From Mesocentrotus franciscanus (lineage: Eukaryota > Echinodermata > Echinoidea > Camarodonta > Strongylocentrotidae): DNA of 64,000 nucleotides. The notes under the pieces are model-generated. The model had not been told where the DNA came from. It worked only from the letters and a program-made list of their open reading frames with translations, and searched no databases. The translations under genes and the position numbers were made by a program. The stretch lies in contig CP137685.1 in NCBI GenBank assembly GCA_037976565.1, positions 17,457,980 through 17,521,979 on the forward strand. Direction: 5' to 3'. Positions 36,681 to 46,725 of the stretch are shown here, piece by piece (the stretch's first letter is position 1; every line of letters begins with the position of its first letter).

Positions 36681-36898
36681 CTGATGAAATTTCGAATGTT
36701 GTCGAACCCGCAACCTCGCTGCCAGGATATCCAGTAGGTTGGTAGAGGAACGCAATGGACTGTGTTGGGAACTCCGACTCGTGGATCCGCATGACAGAAC
36801 TGATCCTACACATGCAGGACGGTTCCTGTGTCTCACTTTTAATCGGATCCACGTGCTTCCCTCACTCACCTTACCACAGAGATGAGCTGTTGCTCGGA
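36681..36898 (-). CDS. ret: RET exon 3: end of CLD1 and start of CLD2, with frame break
   Basis: 218 nt between acceptor ATTACCAG and donor GTAATA. Entering with the phase left by exon 2 gives V-R-A-T-A-H-L-C-G then W-I-R-L-K-V, a typical end of a cadherin fold. The downstream half is convincing only in another frame: R-I-H-E-S-E-F-P then F-E-I-S-S, which joins exon 4 as S-S-E-N-L-D. Moving between them needs one extra base, somewhere around 36780-36850; 219 nt would fit both phases. The first frame is open to the exon end but would leave the wrong phase for exon 4. The acceptor has a poor pyrimidine tract, so the start is less sure than the donor. Confidence 0.72.
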
Positions 36899-37639
36899 CT
36901 GGTAATCTTATATCATTCCCTTAAAAATGTGAGAGGTGGGACACAATAAATTATTGCTAAATGTCTAATGGAAAAAGGTCTGCATTCATTACTGAATAAA
37001 AAGTGGAGGGTATTGATGCAGGCACTCTCAGTGTTCACACTTGATCTGCACTACTAAAACATATCACCGCGATAAGAAGCGAAATTTGAAGATATGAACT
37101 AAGAAAATACCATATGAAACATATACTATCCCGCAATTTCAATGTGTAGAAACTGTTTGAACACGAAGGTTCTATCACCCCAAAATTAAGTGTTATATCG
37201 CTCATAATTATAAAAGTGCAGAAAAGAGCATTTAACGGAATCAAAAAGATATACTCCTATTAGAAGAGCAACTTCTAACATTTTTGTCCTTACCTTGACT
37301 ATTTCGTCAGAGTGAGTTTTGCCCCTTTGTACAGTTTTTGTATTTGTATTATTTGTATTTATGTCCGACCTTTATTATACAAAACACCTGTATAAAACAG
37401 TGCTTTGATTTTTTTGACAGCCAGTTTATCCACTCGAGCTAACCCTGTAAAACAAGTGATAATGAGTGCATGATTTATTTATTTTCGATTGGTGGCTGAA
37501 AATGAAAGAATATTTGCCGTTATTGTGCTTATATACAATCTATATAATATTGTAATTTTGAATTCGCTATCTGAATAATTAAATTGAAACCAGTCGTAGT
37601 GAAGAAGTGAACTCTCAAGTATTTTTATTTCAATTGTTT

Positions 37640-37680
37640 TAATTTTTATCTATATATACATATATATATATATATATGAA
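37640..37680. repeat. (AT)n microsatellite at the edge of a repeat element
   Basis: Short AT run just left of the CpG-palindromic element copy A; a similar (TA)n(TG)n run lies at 39038-39082, just right of it. Confidence 0.85.
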
Positions 37681-37734
37681 TGAATAAAGCAATTAACATG
37701 AAACTTGCCATGATGATAGATATTAGTCTAACTT

Positions 37735-38970
37735 AGAACTGCGTGACTTTTCAGTGACTCAAGGTCATCGTGACGTCATCCATGCGCCATTTTGGGAAAA
37801 TCATTTCATGATCATATCTTCATAACGGAAAGTCACTTCTCATTCATATTTAGCATGATTAAGGTCAATATCAGTCCGGTCAATTTAAGGTCACTAAACG
37901 CGCACGTACGCGAACGTCCGCGCGTTTACGCGCGTGCAAATTTTTTAAATGCTCAAAATCTTCTGAAATTAATTTTGCATACGTTTTAGGCCATTTTGAG
38001 CATTTATCAAAAAATCACGCACACGCGCGTGCGCGCGCGTTTTCGTTCGTCTTTGCCGTACGCAACATAGAATCGCCATTTTGTTTTCATGATATCTCCC
38101 CGAACAATTTGATACCATTTGTATCTCTGTATGACTATTAATAACGGAATGAGCGTCCGTTGAAGATAAATGTCCGTGCGCGCGAGCACTTGTATTACCT
38201 AGGATATATGGGCAAAACATGTCTATAAAAAGTCCATCAAAGCTCTTTGGGATGAATAAGGACTGCCAATTTTTTCATATTTGGATAGAGTATGAGTTGG
38301 AAATATGATTTCATATCTCATTTGGTCATTAAGTACATCATGACGTCATCATAATGGCCTTGGAACTCAAAATACGAATTTGCATATTATGACGTCAGCA
38401 TATTTATGGGAAATTGAGTGTATCACTGTAAATATTGATCGATTTTATTCTAAATTTTGATATGTTGTAGCTGAGACAATTTAATACAAGATAAAAAAAT
38501 TAATTATTTTTGATTTTGATGACGTCATCACAGTGAAAATTTCAATTAAAGGCGACATGTCAGAATTTTCTTAATTTGCGTTTTTTTCTGAAATGTTCAG
38601 TCTACATTCCAGTCTTGTTTGAGCAATATTTCGAATTTTGTGGCTCAATTTTGTGCCAGCTTTAGATATGCTGTAGCTGAGAAAATTCTCTACATGAAAA
38701 GGGACATTTATTTTTTAATCAGATGTTGGGATCATTGTGATATTTAACTACAAGATGTGATTTGAGAATCCCATTTTCCGTTTACGTGTAATGTCTACGT
38801 GGATTTATTTGGTGTACTGGTCAAAGCACTTGCTTCCCATTCCGGCGACACAGGTTTGATTCCCGGTCGGTCAATTTTGTTTTTAAAATAAAAATGGAAG
38901 GAGCATTTTATAAGATAATATGAAATCGTGAAAATGCATCCTTCATCATGTAAAACATTAGCATACGTAT
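37735..38970. mobile_element. CpG-palindromic element, copy A (partial)
   Basis: Shares with copies B-D a set of landmarks in fixed order: AAGGTCATCGTGACGTCATC, a CpG-dense palindromic core of CGCGCG and TGCGCG words (37895-38045), GAGCGTCCGTT, TGACGTCATCATAATGGCC, TTGCATATTATGACGTCAGC, and a tRNA-like block. The tRNA-like block has a perfect A box (TGGTGTACTGG, 38810-38820) and a B box (GGTTTGATTCC, 38853-38863). In RET intron 2. No coding frame. Confidence 0.75.
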
Positions 38971-39036
38971 CACCTAATTCGTCAAAGTGACGAATTCAAG
39001 TCTAGTTTTAATTTGTATCTATATATACATAAATAA

Positions 39037-39082
<46 letters not shown>

Positions 39083-39590
39083 CTATATTATTAACAATAT
39101 AGGCCAAAAGCTTGAGTGCCATTTTTATGTTGCTGGTGGGTTTTCTTTTGCGAATGTTAATAATTAATGATAATTATTTCTTTGGATTTTTTTAAAATCG
39201 ATTTATCTTCATGGTCTTTCCTAGATCCACTTAATTCACGGATCACAACATAATAGACAAAACATGTAGCTGATATATCATCAAAGTAAAAGTGATCACA
39301 TCAATATAGCATAACTATTGGAGGAGGGTGCCTTTGAATGTTTGAAACAGATAAATGGCCCCATACAAGTGATGTGGATCATCATTTATTTATCATCATC
39401 ATCATCAAGAGATAGTCATAACGAACGATTGCCACGTAAGCTGAGCTTGAAGGTGTGGCAATTCATCAAAATACTAATTTCTTAATTACTAGAAATAGAA
39501 GTGAAGAATACTGAAAAATACAACAAAAATATAAACAAATTTTTTTTAAAGAAAGTAGGATGATAATGCTCATTTTGCGATACCACTTAC

Positions 39591-39839
39591 CCGTTATATT
39601 TGTGATCAGCATCACACTTCCAGTAGTTGAATTTATACTGAAGTATTTCTCCAAATTGGCGACGCCTTCCTCGCGCGCTGTCCGATGGTGGTCGTGACGG
39701 ATGCTATAACTGATGTCAGCACGCGCGTCGTTTACCGCATGGCGCGTTAACGCCAAGACCCGCGCTATGGTCCGGTTGAGCGGAAAGTCGGCTGGAACGG
39801 AGTACATGTATTGGTTTGCCGGGAAGTACACTTGGAACC
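39591..39839 (-). CDS. ret: RET exon 2: cadherin-like domain 1
   Basis: 249 nt, acceptor TTTATACAG, donor GTAAGT, starting two bases into a codon and ending one base into the next. The translation begins G-F-Q-V-Y-F-P, like the start of RET CLD1, and contains the cadherin pattern Y-F-S-I-N-S-T-T-G-S-V. N-glycosylation sequons occur at N-R-T, N-S-T and N-I-T. RET exon 2 in human is, from memory, 264 nt with the same role. The exon is intact, with no stop in frame. Confidence 0.88.
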
Positions 39840-40153
39840 CTGTATAAAGATAAAATTAATTTAATTTAACTGTATAAAACACCTAAGGTTCAAAATGAAA
39901 GACATGCTCACATTTCGTTTAAAAAAAAATAGGATCATTTTTTGTATGGAAGTACTTGGTACGTGCAGCCGTTCTACTCCTTTGCAAACCTTTGCTACTT
40001 GCGATGGTCTCATGGCACAGTACACATCCATATGGTGTCGTAAGACATCGTTCGTCAGCTGCAAGTCATCTTCAGGGGGTTGGGGTCACCTGAGTGCAGG
40101 GCCGGCGATTTCTTTTCGTGACCGGCGGGGGGACGAAATGCGAGGGACAAGGG

Positions 40154-40825
40154 AGCAGTGGCGTAATGAACAAAAACGTTTATTGGGGGGGCAGAAAAAA
40201 AATCCGCATCACAACCACTCTTACATGTTACATGCAGGCCCCGCGCAACGTTTTTCAAAGTGGTGAAGGGGGCTAAAGTATTTAAAATTAACGTGGGGTC
40301 CAGGGGCAAAACCCCGGCGGGGGTCAAGGGGCAGAGCCCCATGAAGCTCAGGGGTTTTAGGCATTTAATTACGGTGAGATGAGCATATTATTTGTGACAC
40401 TGGCACGCAGGTTAGTAACTGGATCGGGGTTCAGGGTGAGGAGCCCCCAGAAGCTCAAGGGTTTTAGGCATTAAATGACTATCAGATGAGCATCCAGGGG
40501 CCACCTTAGGGCCCTTGGTGGGGTCCAGGGGCAGTGCCCCCGGAAGCTCAGGGGTTTTAGGCAAGCAATAACGGTCAGATGAGCATCCAGGGGCCCGCCC
40601 TAGGGTCCTGGTGGGGTCTAGGGGCGGAGCCCCCGGAAGGTCAGGAGTTTTAGGCATTTAATTACGGTCAGATGAGCAACCAGGGGTCCGCCTTAGGGCC
40701 CTAGTGGGGTCGAGGGGGCAGAGCCCTTCAGCAAAATATGTAGATCACTGGTATCGAATTAGAAATAAACCACGTTTGAGTTTTATTTTGGGGGGAACTG
40801 CCCTCAAGCCCCCCTAGCATAGTGA
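40154..40825. mobile_element. Shortened relative of the hAT-like element
   Basis: Starts CAGTGGCGTAATGAACAAAA, like 28971, and carries the CTCTTACATG and CAACGTTTTTCAAAGTGG words and the GC-rich 100-130-bp units of that element, then the ATCACTGGTATCGAATTAGA stretch. The right end has decayed (CTAGCATAGTG), so no target-site duplication is seen. In RET intron 1, if exon 1 is right. Confidence 0.7.
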
Positions 40826-41314
40826 ACAAGTTGGGTAAAGGTGACGAAAGTGACTACCCCCTCACAGGTTATTGAAGTTTTGTTATATTAAAAAATTACA
40901 AACCTTAGTAAAACTAGACTATAGTATAAAAACAAGCACAATACTTGTTCACACTTCAATTGAAATTGAAATTGAGCGAGGGAGCATAGCTCCCGAGCGA
41001 GAAGATTTTTGCATTTTTAGTTGTCTAAACACTGCACTCTTGGGCCCTCCAGAGCCTAAATGTGTGTTGCAACCTTTAGTCAGTATTTGCTATACCTTTT
41101 TTTTTGTTGAACTTTTTCAAATTTTCAGGGGGGGACGATCCCCCCCTACAAAAATTGAGGAGGGGACGTGTCCCCACCCCATCCCCTCCCCGGGATCGCC
41201 GCCCCTGCCTGAGTGATTCTTCCAGGTAAGTAGGAGTATTTTTTTTAGGAGGGTGCAAGGCGCCCGTGAGGGATCGTAAGAAGGACGTGCGAATCGTAGA
41301 AGTTGGCCTACTAC

Positions 41315-41438
41315 CCGACCGAAGCTGCGGACACGCACGTGCAAAAAGACACACGACAGGTAGTGACCACAGCATAAATAAGGTACCAATGGAATCACAT
41401 GAATGAACGACAACAATGGACCAACGATGAAACCTCAT
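41315..41438 (-). CDS. ret: RET exon 1: start codon and signal peptide (tentative)
   Basis: An ATG at 41438 opens a frame with a basic start, a hydrophobic stretch (I-G-T-L-F-M-L-W-S-L-P-V-V-C-L-F) and small residues before cysteine, as in a signal peptide. A donor (G then GTAGTA) at 41314 leaves one base, and that is the phase CLD1 exon 2 needs; the joint codon is Gly, giving R-S-G-F-Q-V-Y-F. In vertebrate RET the first exon likewise holds only the signal peptide. An internal Met at residue 22 could also be the start. The donor is weak and exon 2 lies 1.5 kb away, so another first exon further upstream is possible. Confidence 0.42.
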
Positions 41439-41706
41439 GTTTTCATATCCTTCTGAAAATGTGATGTGAATAAGACTTCAACTATAATGGAATGATATCT
41501 GCTTGATGTGATGTGATGTATATGAATAAAAGAAAAAAAACACCCTCCAATAATAGCATTAAGTGCATATTGGTACTGTGTACATGATAATGTAACAGCA
41601 TTAGAGACCTGGAAATAATAAAATGATGAATTTACCACATCTCAAGACTTCCACCCCCCACCTACACACATAACAAAATATTTAAAAAAACATAGAGCGG
41701 TTCAAG

Positions 41707-41839
41707 GCCCCGTCTCATAAAGAGTTACGATTGATCCAAATCAAGTCTCTCAATCAATCACACGTTTGCAGTCTCATATCTCTTTGATTGATATCAATCG
41801 CAAATAAGTTGCGAATATCAACTCTTTATAATATGGGGC
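41707..41839. mobile_element. MITE, 133 bp
   Basis: Inverted ends GCCCCGTCTCATAAAGAGTT and the complement of GCCCCATATTATAAAGAGTT (16 of 20 matching), with GATTGATCCAAATCAA-type words inside. 270 bp upstream of the presumed RET start codon. Confidence 0.65.
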
Positions 41840-41924
41840 TAAGAGCTGTTTCGTGTCGTTTATAATTAGGCAATGCACGCTGCATGCCTAATGAATTATG
41901 TTGTTTCACACAATGCGCCAATTC

Positions 41925-41986
41925 GGTAGGGTTTTTTCTCGTACACTACGATGCTCGCGACGTAGTGTACGAGAAAAACCCTACCG
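41925..41986. repeat. Near-perfect hairpin, 26-bp stem
   Basis: CGGTAGGG with a T run and CTCGTACACTACG at the left; the complement at the right; about 10 bases between. Could be a microinversion or an assembly fold-back. Lies upstream of RET. Confidence 0.8.
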
Positions 41987-42129
41987 ACGTAGTGTATGGA
42001 CTGTTCTTTGTTACATTCATTGTCTGTAGGATGCAACTTAAAGATTACACGTCAAACACGTCAAACACAGCAAAGGTTGCTGACGCAGTTCTACGTCAGC
42101 AACAGACATACACCGGTAATACAATATTG

Positions 42130-42190
42130 ACATTGTTTTAATAATAATAATATTCCGCTTTTATGTAGCGCTTTACTGATATTGTAAAAG
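42130..42190 (-). mobile_element. SINE tail fragment, minus strand
   Basis: The complement reads GTAAAGCGCTACATAAAAGC then GGAATATTATTATTA, as in the tail of the SINE at 49.6-49.8 kb. The following 42200-42410 is (ATT/CTA)n microsatellite with a false open frame. Confidence 0.6.
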
Positions 42191-42537
42191 AGAGGGTTGA
42201 TTATTATTGTGATTATTATTATTATCATTATTAGTGTAATTATTATTATTGGTATTATTATTTTTCTTCTTCTTCATCTTCTTCATCTGCTTCTTATTAT
42301 TATTGCTATTACTATATAATTATGATTATTATCATATTTACTACTACTACTCCTTCTACTACTAATACTACTACTTCTACTACTTCTACTTCAGCTACTA
42401 CTACTTCTCCTACTAATATTCTTAGTACCATCAATGCATTATTACTTTTATCGTCAGAGTTATTATTACAACTTTCATTTCTCTTATACATTATGCTCGT
42501 ATCGCGTAAAAACCGTGTTGTGCAGGTGGTGATAAAT

Positions 42538-42713
42538 TATATACAAATGATGCATGCGCATGAGTTTATTATACGATCTATCCGCACTCGAGTTGAGGCT
42601 GTGTGTATCTATTGCACGAAGCCGTTAGGCTGAGTGCGATAGATACACAGCATCAACGAGGGCGGATAGATCGTATAATGAACGAATGAAAACATGCGTC
42701 ATTTATTTTATAC
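42538..42713. repeat. Long hairpin with arms of about 75 bp
   Basis: The left arm contains ATTATACGATCTATCCGC and CTGTGTGTATCTATTGCAC; the right arm contains their complements (GCGATAGATACACAG, GCGGATAGATCGTATAAT), with 18 bases between. A few mismatches. No pol III signal seen; foldback MITE or hairpin RNA precursor are both possible. Confidence 0.75.
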
Positions 42714-43084
42714 AACGAAACTCCTAGATCCTTGTTATTTGATGTAAAAATAATTAATTTAAGATTGTTTCGTGACAGTTTATGGCTGACAAATATATCT
42801 CAAGTTTTAATAAGTCTCAATTTAGTGCGCACACATAAGTATAGATATAGCAAGCGCACCTCTATCTATACCCATTTACGCAAGAATAGGCCCATGTGTA
42901 CACGCAGTATTAAGCGCTCTAACCTCTACGCGCACTACTGCGCGGCACTGAAAAATCGTTGGATAGTACTGGAAAATAGTGCACGCTTTTTCATGAAAAA
43001 GCGTGCTATAGGCTCAGTAAATGAATCACACGTGACCGTGCATGACCAATCATTTGATTAGGATCTAGGAGTGAGTTGTATAAA
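42708..43084. mobile_element. Inverted-repeat element, 377 bp, with a 26-bp palindrome inside
   Basis: Left end TTATACAACGAAACTCCTAG with ATCC, right end the complement of TTTATACAACTCACTCCTAG with ATCC. At 42981-43006 is a perfect 26-bp palindrome (GCACGCTTTTTC and its complement around CATG). The open frame across it shows no domain. Confidence 0.6.
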
Positions 43085-43527
43085 GATACTTAAAAATTCT
43101 GCTGCCTCTAATAAAAGTATAAACTTAAAGTATGAACTAGTATAAATCATAGCACCGTGCCTTTGTAAATAAGGGGAAATACCTTTACAAGATTTTGTTT
43201 TTGTTTTTTACATTCCTTGTTCCCCTTCTCAACGGATGTTCGTTACAGGGCTTTTGCTCAATATAGTCGAGATAATATACAGTGTTTTGAAATCCTAAGT
43301 AGAAGATGAAGTGCAAAACGAGACTCCCTCGAGTGATAATGGATTCTCTTCCTATTCATTTAACTTCACATCCGTTCTCCTTTCCTTTACCTTTTGTTAT
43401 TTATTATTTCATGTAGTCATTCGTCTTTCTGCCCTGACGACCTATTCCCCAAAAGAGGAAATACATGAGAACGATTGAATTTTATATACAACAACTAGAC
43501 ATGTAATACTTGTTTCAGAACAAGTAT

Positions 43528-45557
43528 AGGTGGGCTGTTCCAATTAGTGCATACCACACATGGTTAGTGAGATAGTGATCAGTGAAATGTTTGACCTTTG
43601 ATCCTAATTTACATACTAAGTAGTTAAGATACCATTGGCATGATTTGACCTAAATTTTTGAAATAATCCTCTTATTCAGGTCTATTAGTGTGCCAAATTT
43701 CATGTCTATACAAAGCATTGTTTTAGAGAAACCATGTACAGTATATTTGACCTTTAACCTTAAAATCTAAATAACATAATGAAATATGCATATTCTCGAT
43801 TTTGTGTTTTTATATGAAATATTTTTTCTTACCTATCAACATGCAACGTTTCAAGTCAATTGCGACCAATATACCAAAATAATCCACATAGACATTACAC
43901 GTGAACAGAAAATGGAATTCTCAAATCCCACTTTGTAGTCAAAATATCACCATGATCTCATTATCTGATTAAAAAATAAATGTCACTTTTGTGTAGAGAA
44001 TCGTCTCAGCTACAACATATCCGAAGCTGGCAGAAAATACAGCAAAAATAATCGAGATATTGCTTAAACTGGAATGTAGAATGAAGATTTCAGAAAAAGT
44101 CACCTCCCATAGAGAATACACGTAAAATTAGGCATTTTATTACATTGTTTGTGATTGTATGTGATAATATGTTATAATAGTCGAAGAAGATCATAAAATC
44201 AAATTAAAAACGACGGCAAAAAAAAAAAAATGACCCACCAGGAATCGTGGGTCGCCGGAATGGGAGGCAAGTGCTATGACCACTATACCAAAATAATCCC
44301 ATAGACATTACACGTGAACGGAAATGGAATTCTCAAATCCCACTTTGCAAGTGAAATATGAGCATGATCCCGGCATCTGATCGAAAAATAAAGGGCACAC
44401 TTGTGATAGCTTATTGTCTCAGCTACAACATACTCGAAGCTCAGCGAAAACAAAAGTAAAACGACGGAGATATTGCTCGCGAAAGACGGGAATGTAGAAT
44501 CCAGTTTTGAAAAAAAGTCATGTCCCATAGAGAATACACGCAAAATGTGAAAAATTGACATGCCTCCTTTAATCGCAAAAATACGCCATGATGCCTTTGT
44601 CGAAATTAAAAATCGTGTAAATTGTTTTTGTTTTTTAGAACATATCAAAATTTGGAAGAAAATCGATCAATATTTACAGAGATACAATTAATTTTCCAAA
44701 AATATGCTGACGTCATAATATGCAAATTGAAATTTTGAGTTCGGAGGCCATTATGATGACGTCATGAGTTAATTGAGGGTCAAATGAGACATGAAATCAT
44801 ATCTCCGACTCATAATCTATCCAAATATGAAAAAAAATTGGGAGTTCCCATCCATTCTGAAGAGTTACAATGAATTTTGTATAGGCATGTTTTTGCCCAT
44901 ATATGCTATGTATTACAAGAGCTCGCGCGCACGGACATGTTTCTTGAACGGACGCTCATTGCGTTATTACTGGTCAGAAAAAGATAAACAAGGTATCAAA
45001 ATGCTTGGAAAAATGTGCCAAATATGATGACAGAGAAAATTGGCGATTCTATGTTGCAAAATGCAAGTACGCGCAAAAACGCGCGCGCATGCGTGTGCGC
45101 GTTTTTTGCGAAATGCTTAAAATGGCCTGAAACGTATCTAAAATGTATTTGAGACGATTTGGAACATTTTGAAATTTTGCGCGCGCGCTGACGCGCGGAC
45201 GTACGCATGCGCGCGCGTTTATTGACCTGAAATTGACCGGACGGATATTGACCTTAATCATGATAAATATGAATGAGAAATGACTTTTCGTTATGAAGAT
45301 ATGATCATGAGTAGATTTTCAGAAAATTTAACAAAATGGCGCCTAGATGACGTCATCAGTCAAGGTCAGGGTTAAAAACCTTATTTTGCTTTGTCCATAT
45401 GCCAATACATATGTGTGCCAAATTCCAAGGCATTTGATTGAGCCATTTTCAAGTAATCGTGCTAACAAAAAAGTGATTGGAAATAAGAAAAATAAAGAAA
45501 GAATAAAGGCAATTCTAACGAAAACATAAGGTGGTCTGTATTATATACAGCCCACCT
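43528..45557. mobile_element. CpG-palindromic element, copy B (full length, 2030 bp)
   Basis: Ends are a perfect 11-bp inverted repeat (AGGTGGGCTGT at 43528, ACAGCCCACCT at 45547), and the right end forms its own small hairpin with AGGTGGTCTGT. Relative to copies A, C and D it is inverted. It has an internal duplication (43870-44100 and 44285-44530), several TGACGTCA octamers, a CGCGCG-rich core at 45060-45220 and, on the minus strand, a tRNA-like block at 44225-44290. No coding frame and no clear target-site duplication. Confidence 0.8.
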
Positions 45558-46725
45558 GAAAACAGCGTCAAAAAAATCAGCGAAAGGAAGTTTCAATACA
45601 ACTGTGTTTCGCCTTAAACAGTGCCATATTACGTAATCCAAACATGAATTTTATTAGTAACACAAAAAGGAAAATGCCCTAGGGGGCATTTCTGGAACGT
45701 CTTTGCGAACGTGGACTATAATTACCGTTGCCTCAATTTGACGGTCGTTTATAATTTCATTCCTGCGCTGCTGGACATTGGAGGAAATCCCTTACAACAA
45801 CTTTTTCAAACATGTGCCGTCAGACATTTCTAAAGATGCCGCGAAAGATATTTAGTTGTATAAAAAATAACATTTATGGAATAATGTCAATTTCGTCAAA
45901 ACAAAATATTTGAAAACGCTACGTATTTTCACGCAGAAAAAAAGTTTAAAATAGAATAAAGAGTCTGTCATCCTCGTTCGCTGCGCTCGCTTGCAATATC
46001 AAGCAGCATTGTGGCCGTCTGGCCGAAAACATCATATAGTTGTATCGAAATCACATATTACCACTCTCGTTTGCTTCACTCGCTCGCAAATCTAGAAACA
46101 GGATAACTCGTATCTGTGAGATGCCGAATATCCTCATCTTCGTGTTTTGAGTTGATACGTTTGTATTCTTTTGTATTTTATTCATGTATTCAGCAGCGAG
46201 GTGTCCGCATACATAATTTTAAATCACCGGCCTTTCTTGTCGTTTTGATTAAAAATTGAAATTTTCACTGTTGTGCTAGTTTCACTAGTTTTGCTCTCTC
46301 GCAATATTTAGAAACAAATGTGAAATATGTACGCTTGTACCTTGCACTTGGCGAGTGCCAGAGTTATGCAAAACGAATCTTGTGTGATGAATTTGATATT
46401 GGGGGTGACGCGTCAGACGCGAACCCTTTTATTTCTGGGTGCTGTGACTATAAAAGGTTGAAAAACGTTGCCTTAGAGTACTTTATCCTCGATGTACATA
46501 TTGAATAATACATGACTAGAGCAAACTTCCACTGACAACTATATTAAGAGCAAACATAGGTTGAGTAGTATATGTAACCGGTATAAGAAACCGGTATGGA
46601 AACGGGAAAATCCCAGCACAACACATATGCATAGAATGATCGAGTTAACTTTTTTCTATCCCAAGGGGTTTGGTTTTTTTCGTGCTTTTACGTTAACAAT
46701 TTTTCTAACGCCTGCTTTTCTTTAA

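Larger units (their letters stand above)
2246..41438 (-). other. ret: RET receptor tyrosine kinase locus (19 exons, minus strand)
   Basis: Gene-level entry. RET is a single-pass receptor kinase that in vertebrates signals with GDNF-family ligands and GFR-alpha co-receptors. The exons read in order give a signal peptide, CLD1-4, a cysteine-rich domain, a membrane helix (about residues 605-625), a kinase (about 695-980) and a short tail. RET is preferred over FGFR or Cad96Ca-like kinases because of the cysteine-rich domain (C-P-D-x-x-C-D and I-C-P-Q-D-C), the C-x3-C pair just before the membrane, K-W-E-F-P before the glycine loop, G-Y-T-T-V-A-V-K-M-L, and exon boundaries equivalent to RET. Junction phases agree throughout once three one-base breaks are allowed. 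Corrected coding length is 3153 nt or 1050 residues, close to vertebrate RET. Three frameshifts leave open whether this copy is functional. Confidence 0.93.

Noticed and set aside
38808..38880. tRNA gene
   Set aside because: A and B boxes are good but acceptor and anticodon stems do not pair, and the block recurs inside a repeat family.
44283..44648. 121-codon minus-strand frame, repeated at 63030-63359 plus
   Set aside because: The similarity follows the repeat element at DNA level, including non-coding parts, and the frame has no known domain or conserved start.
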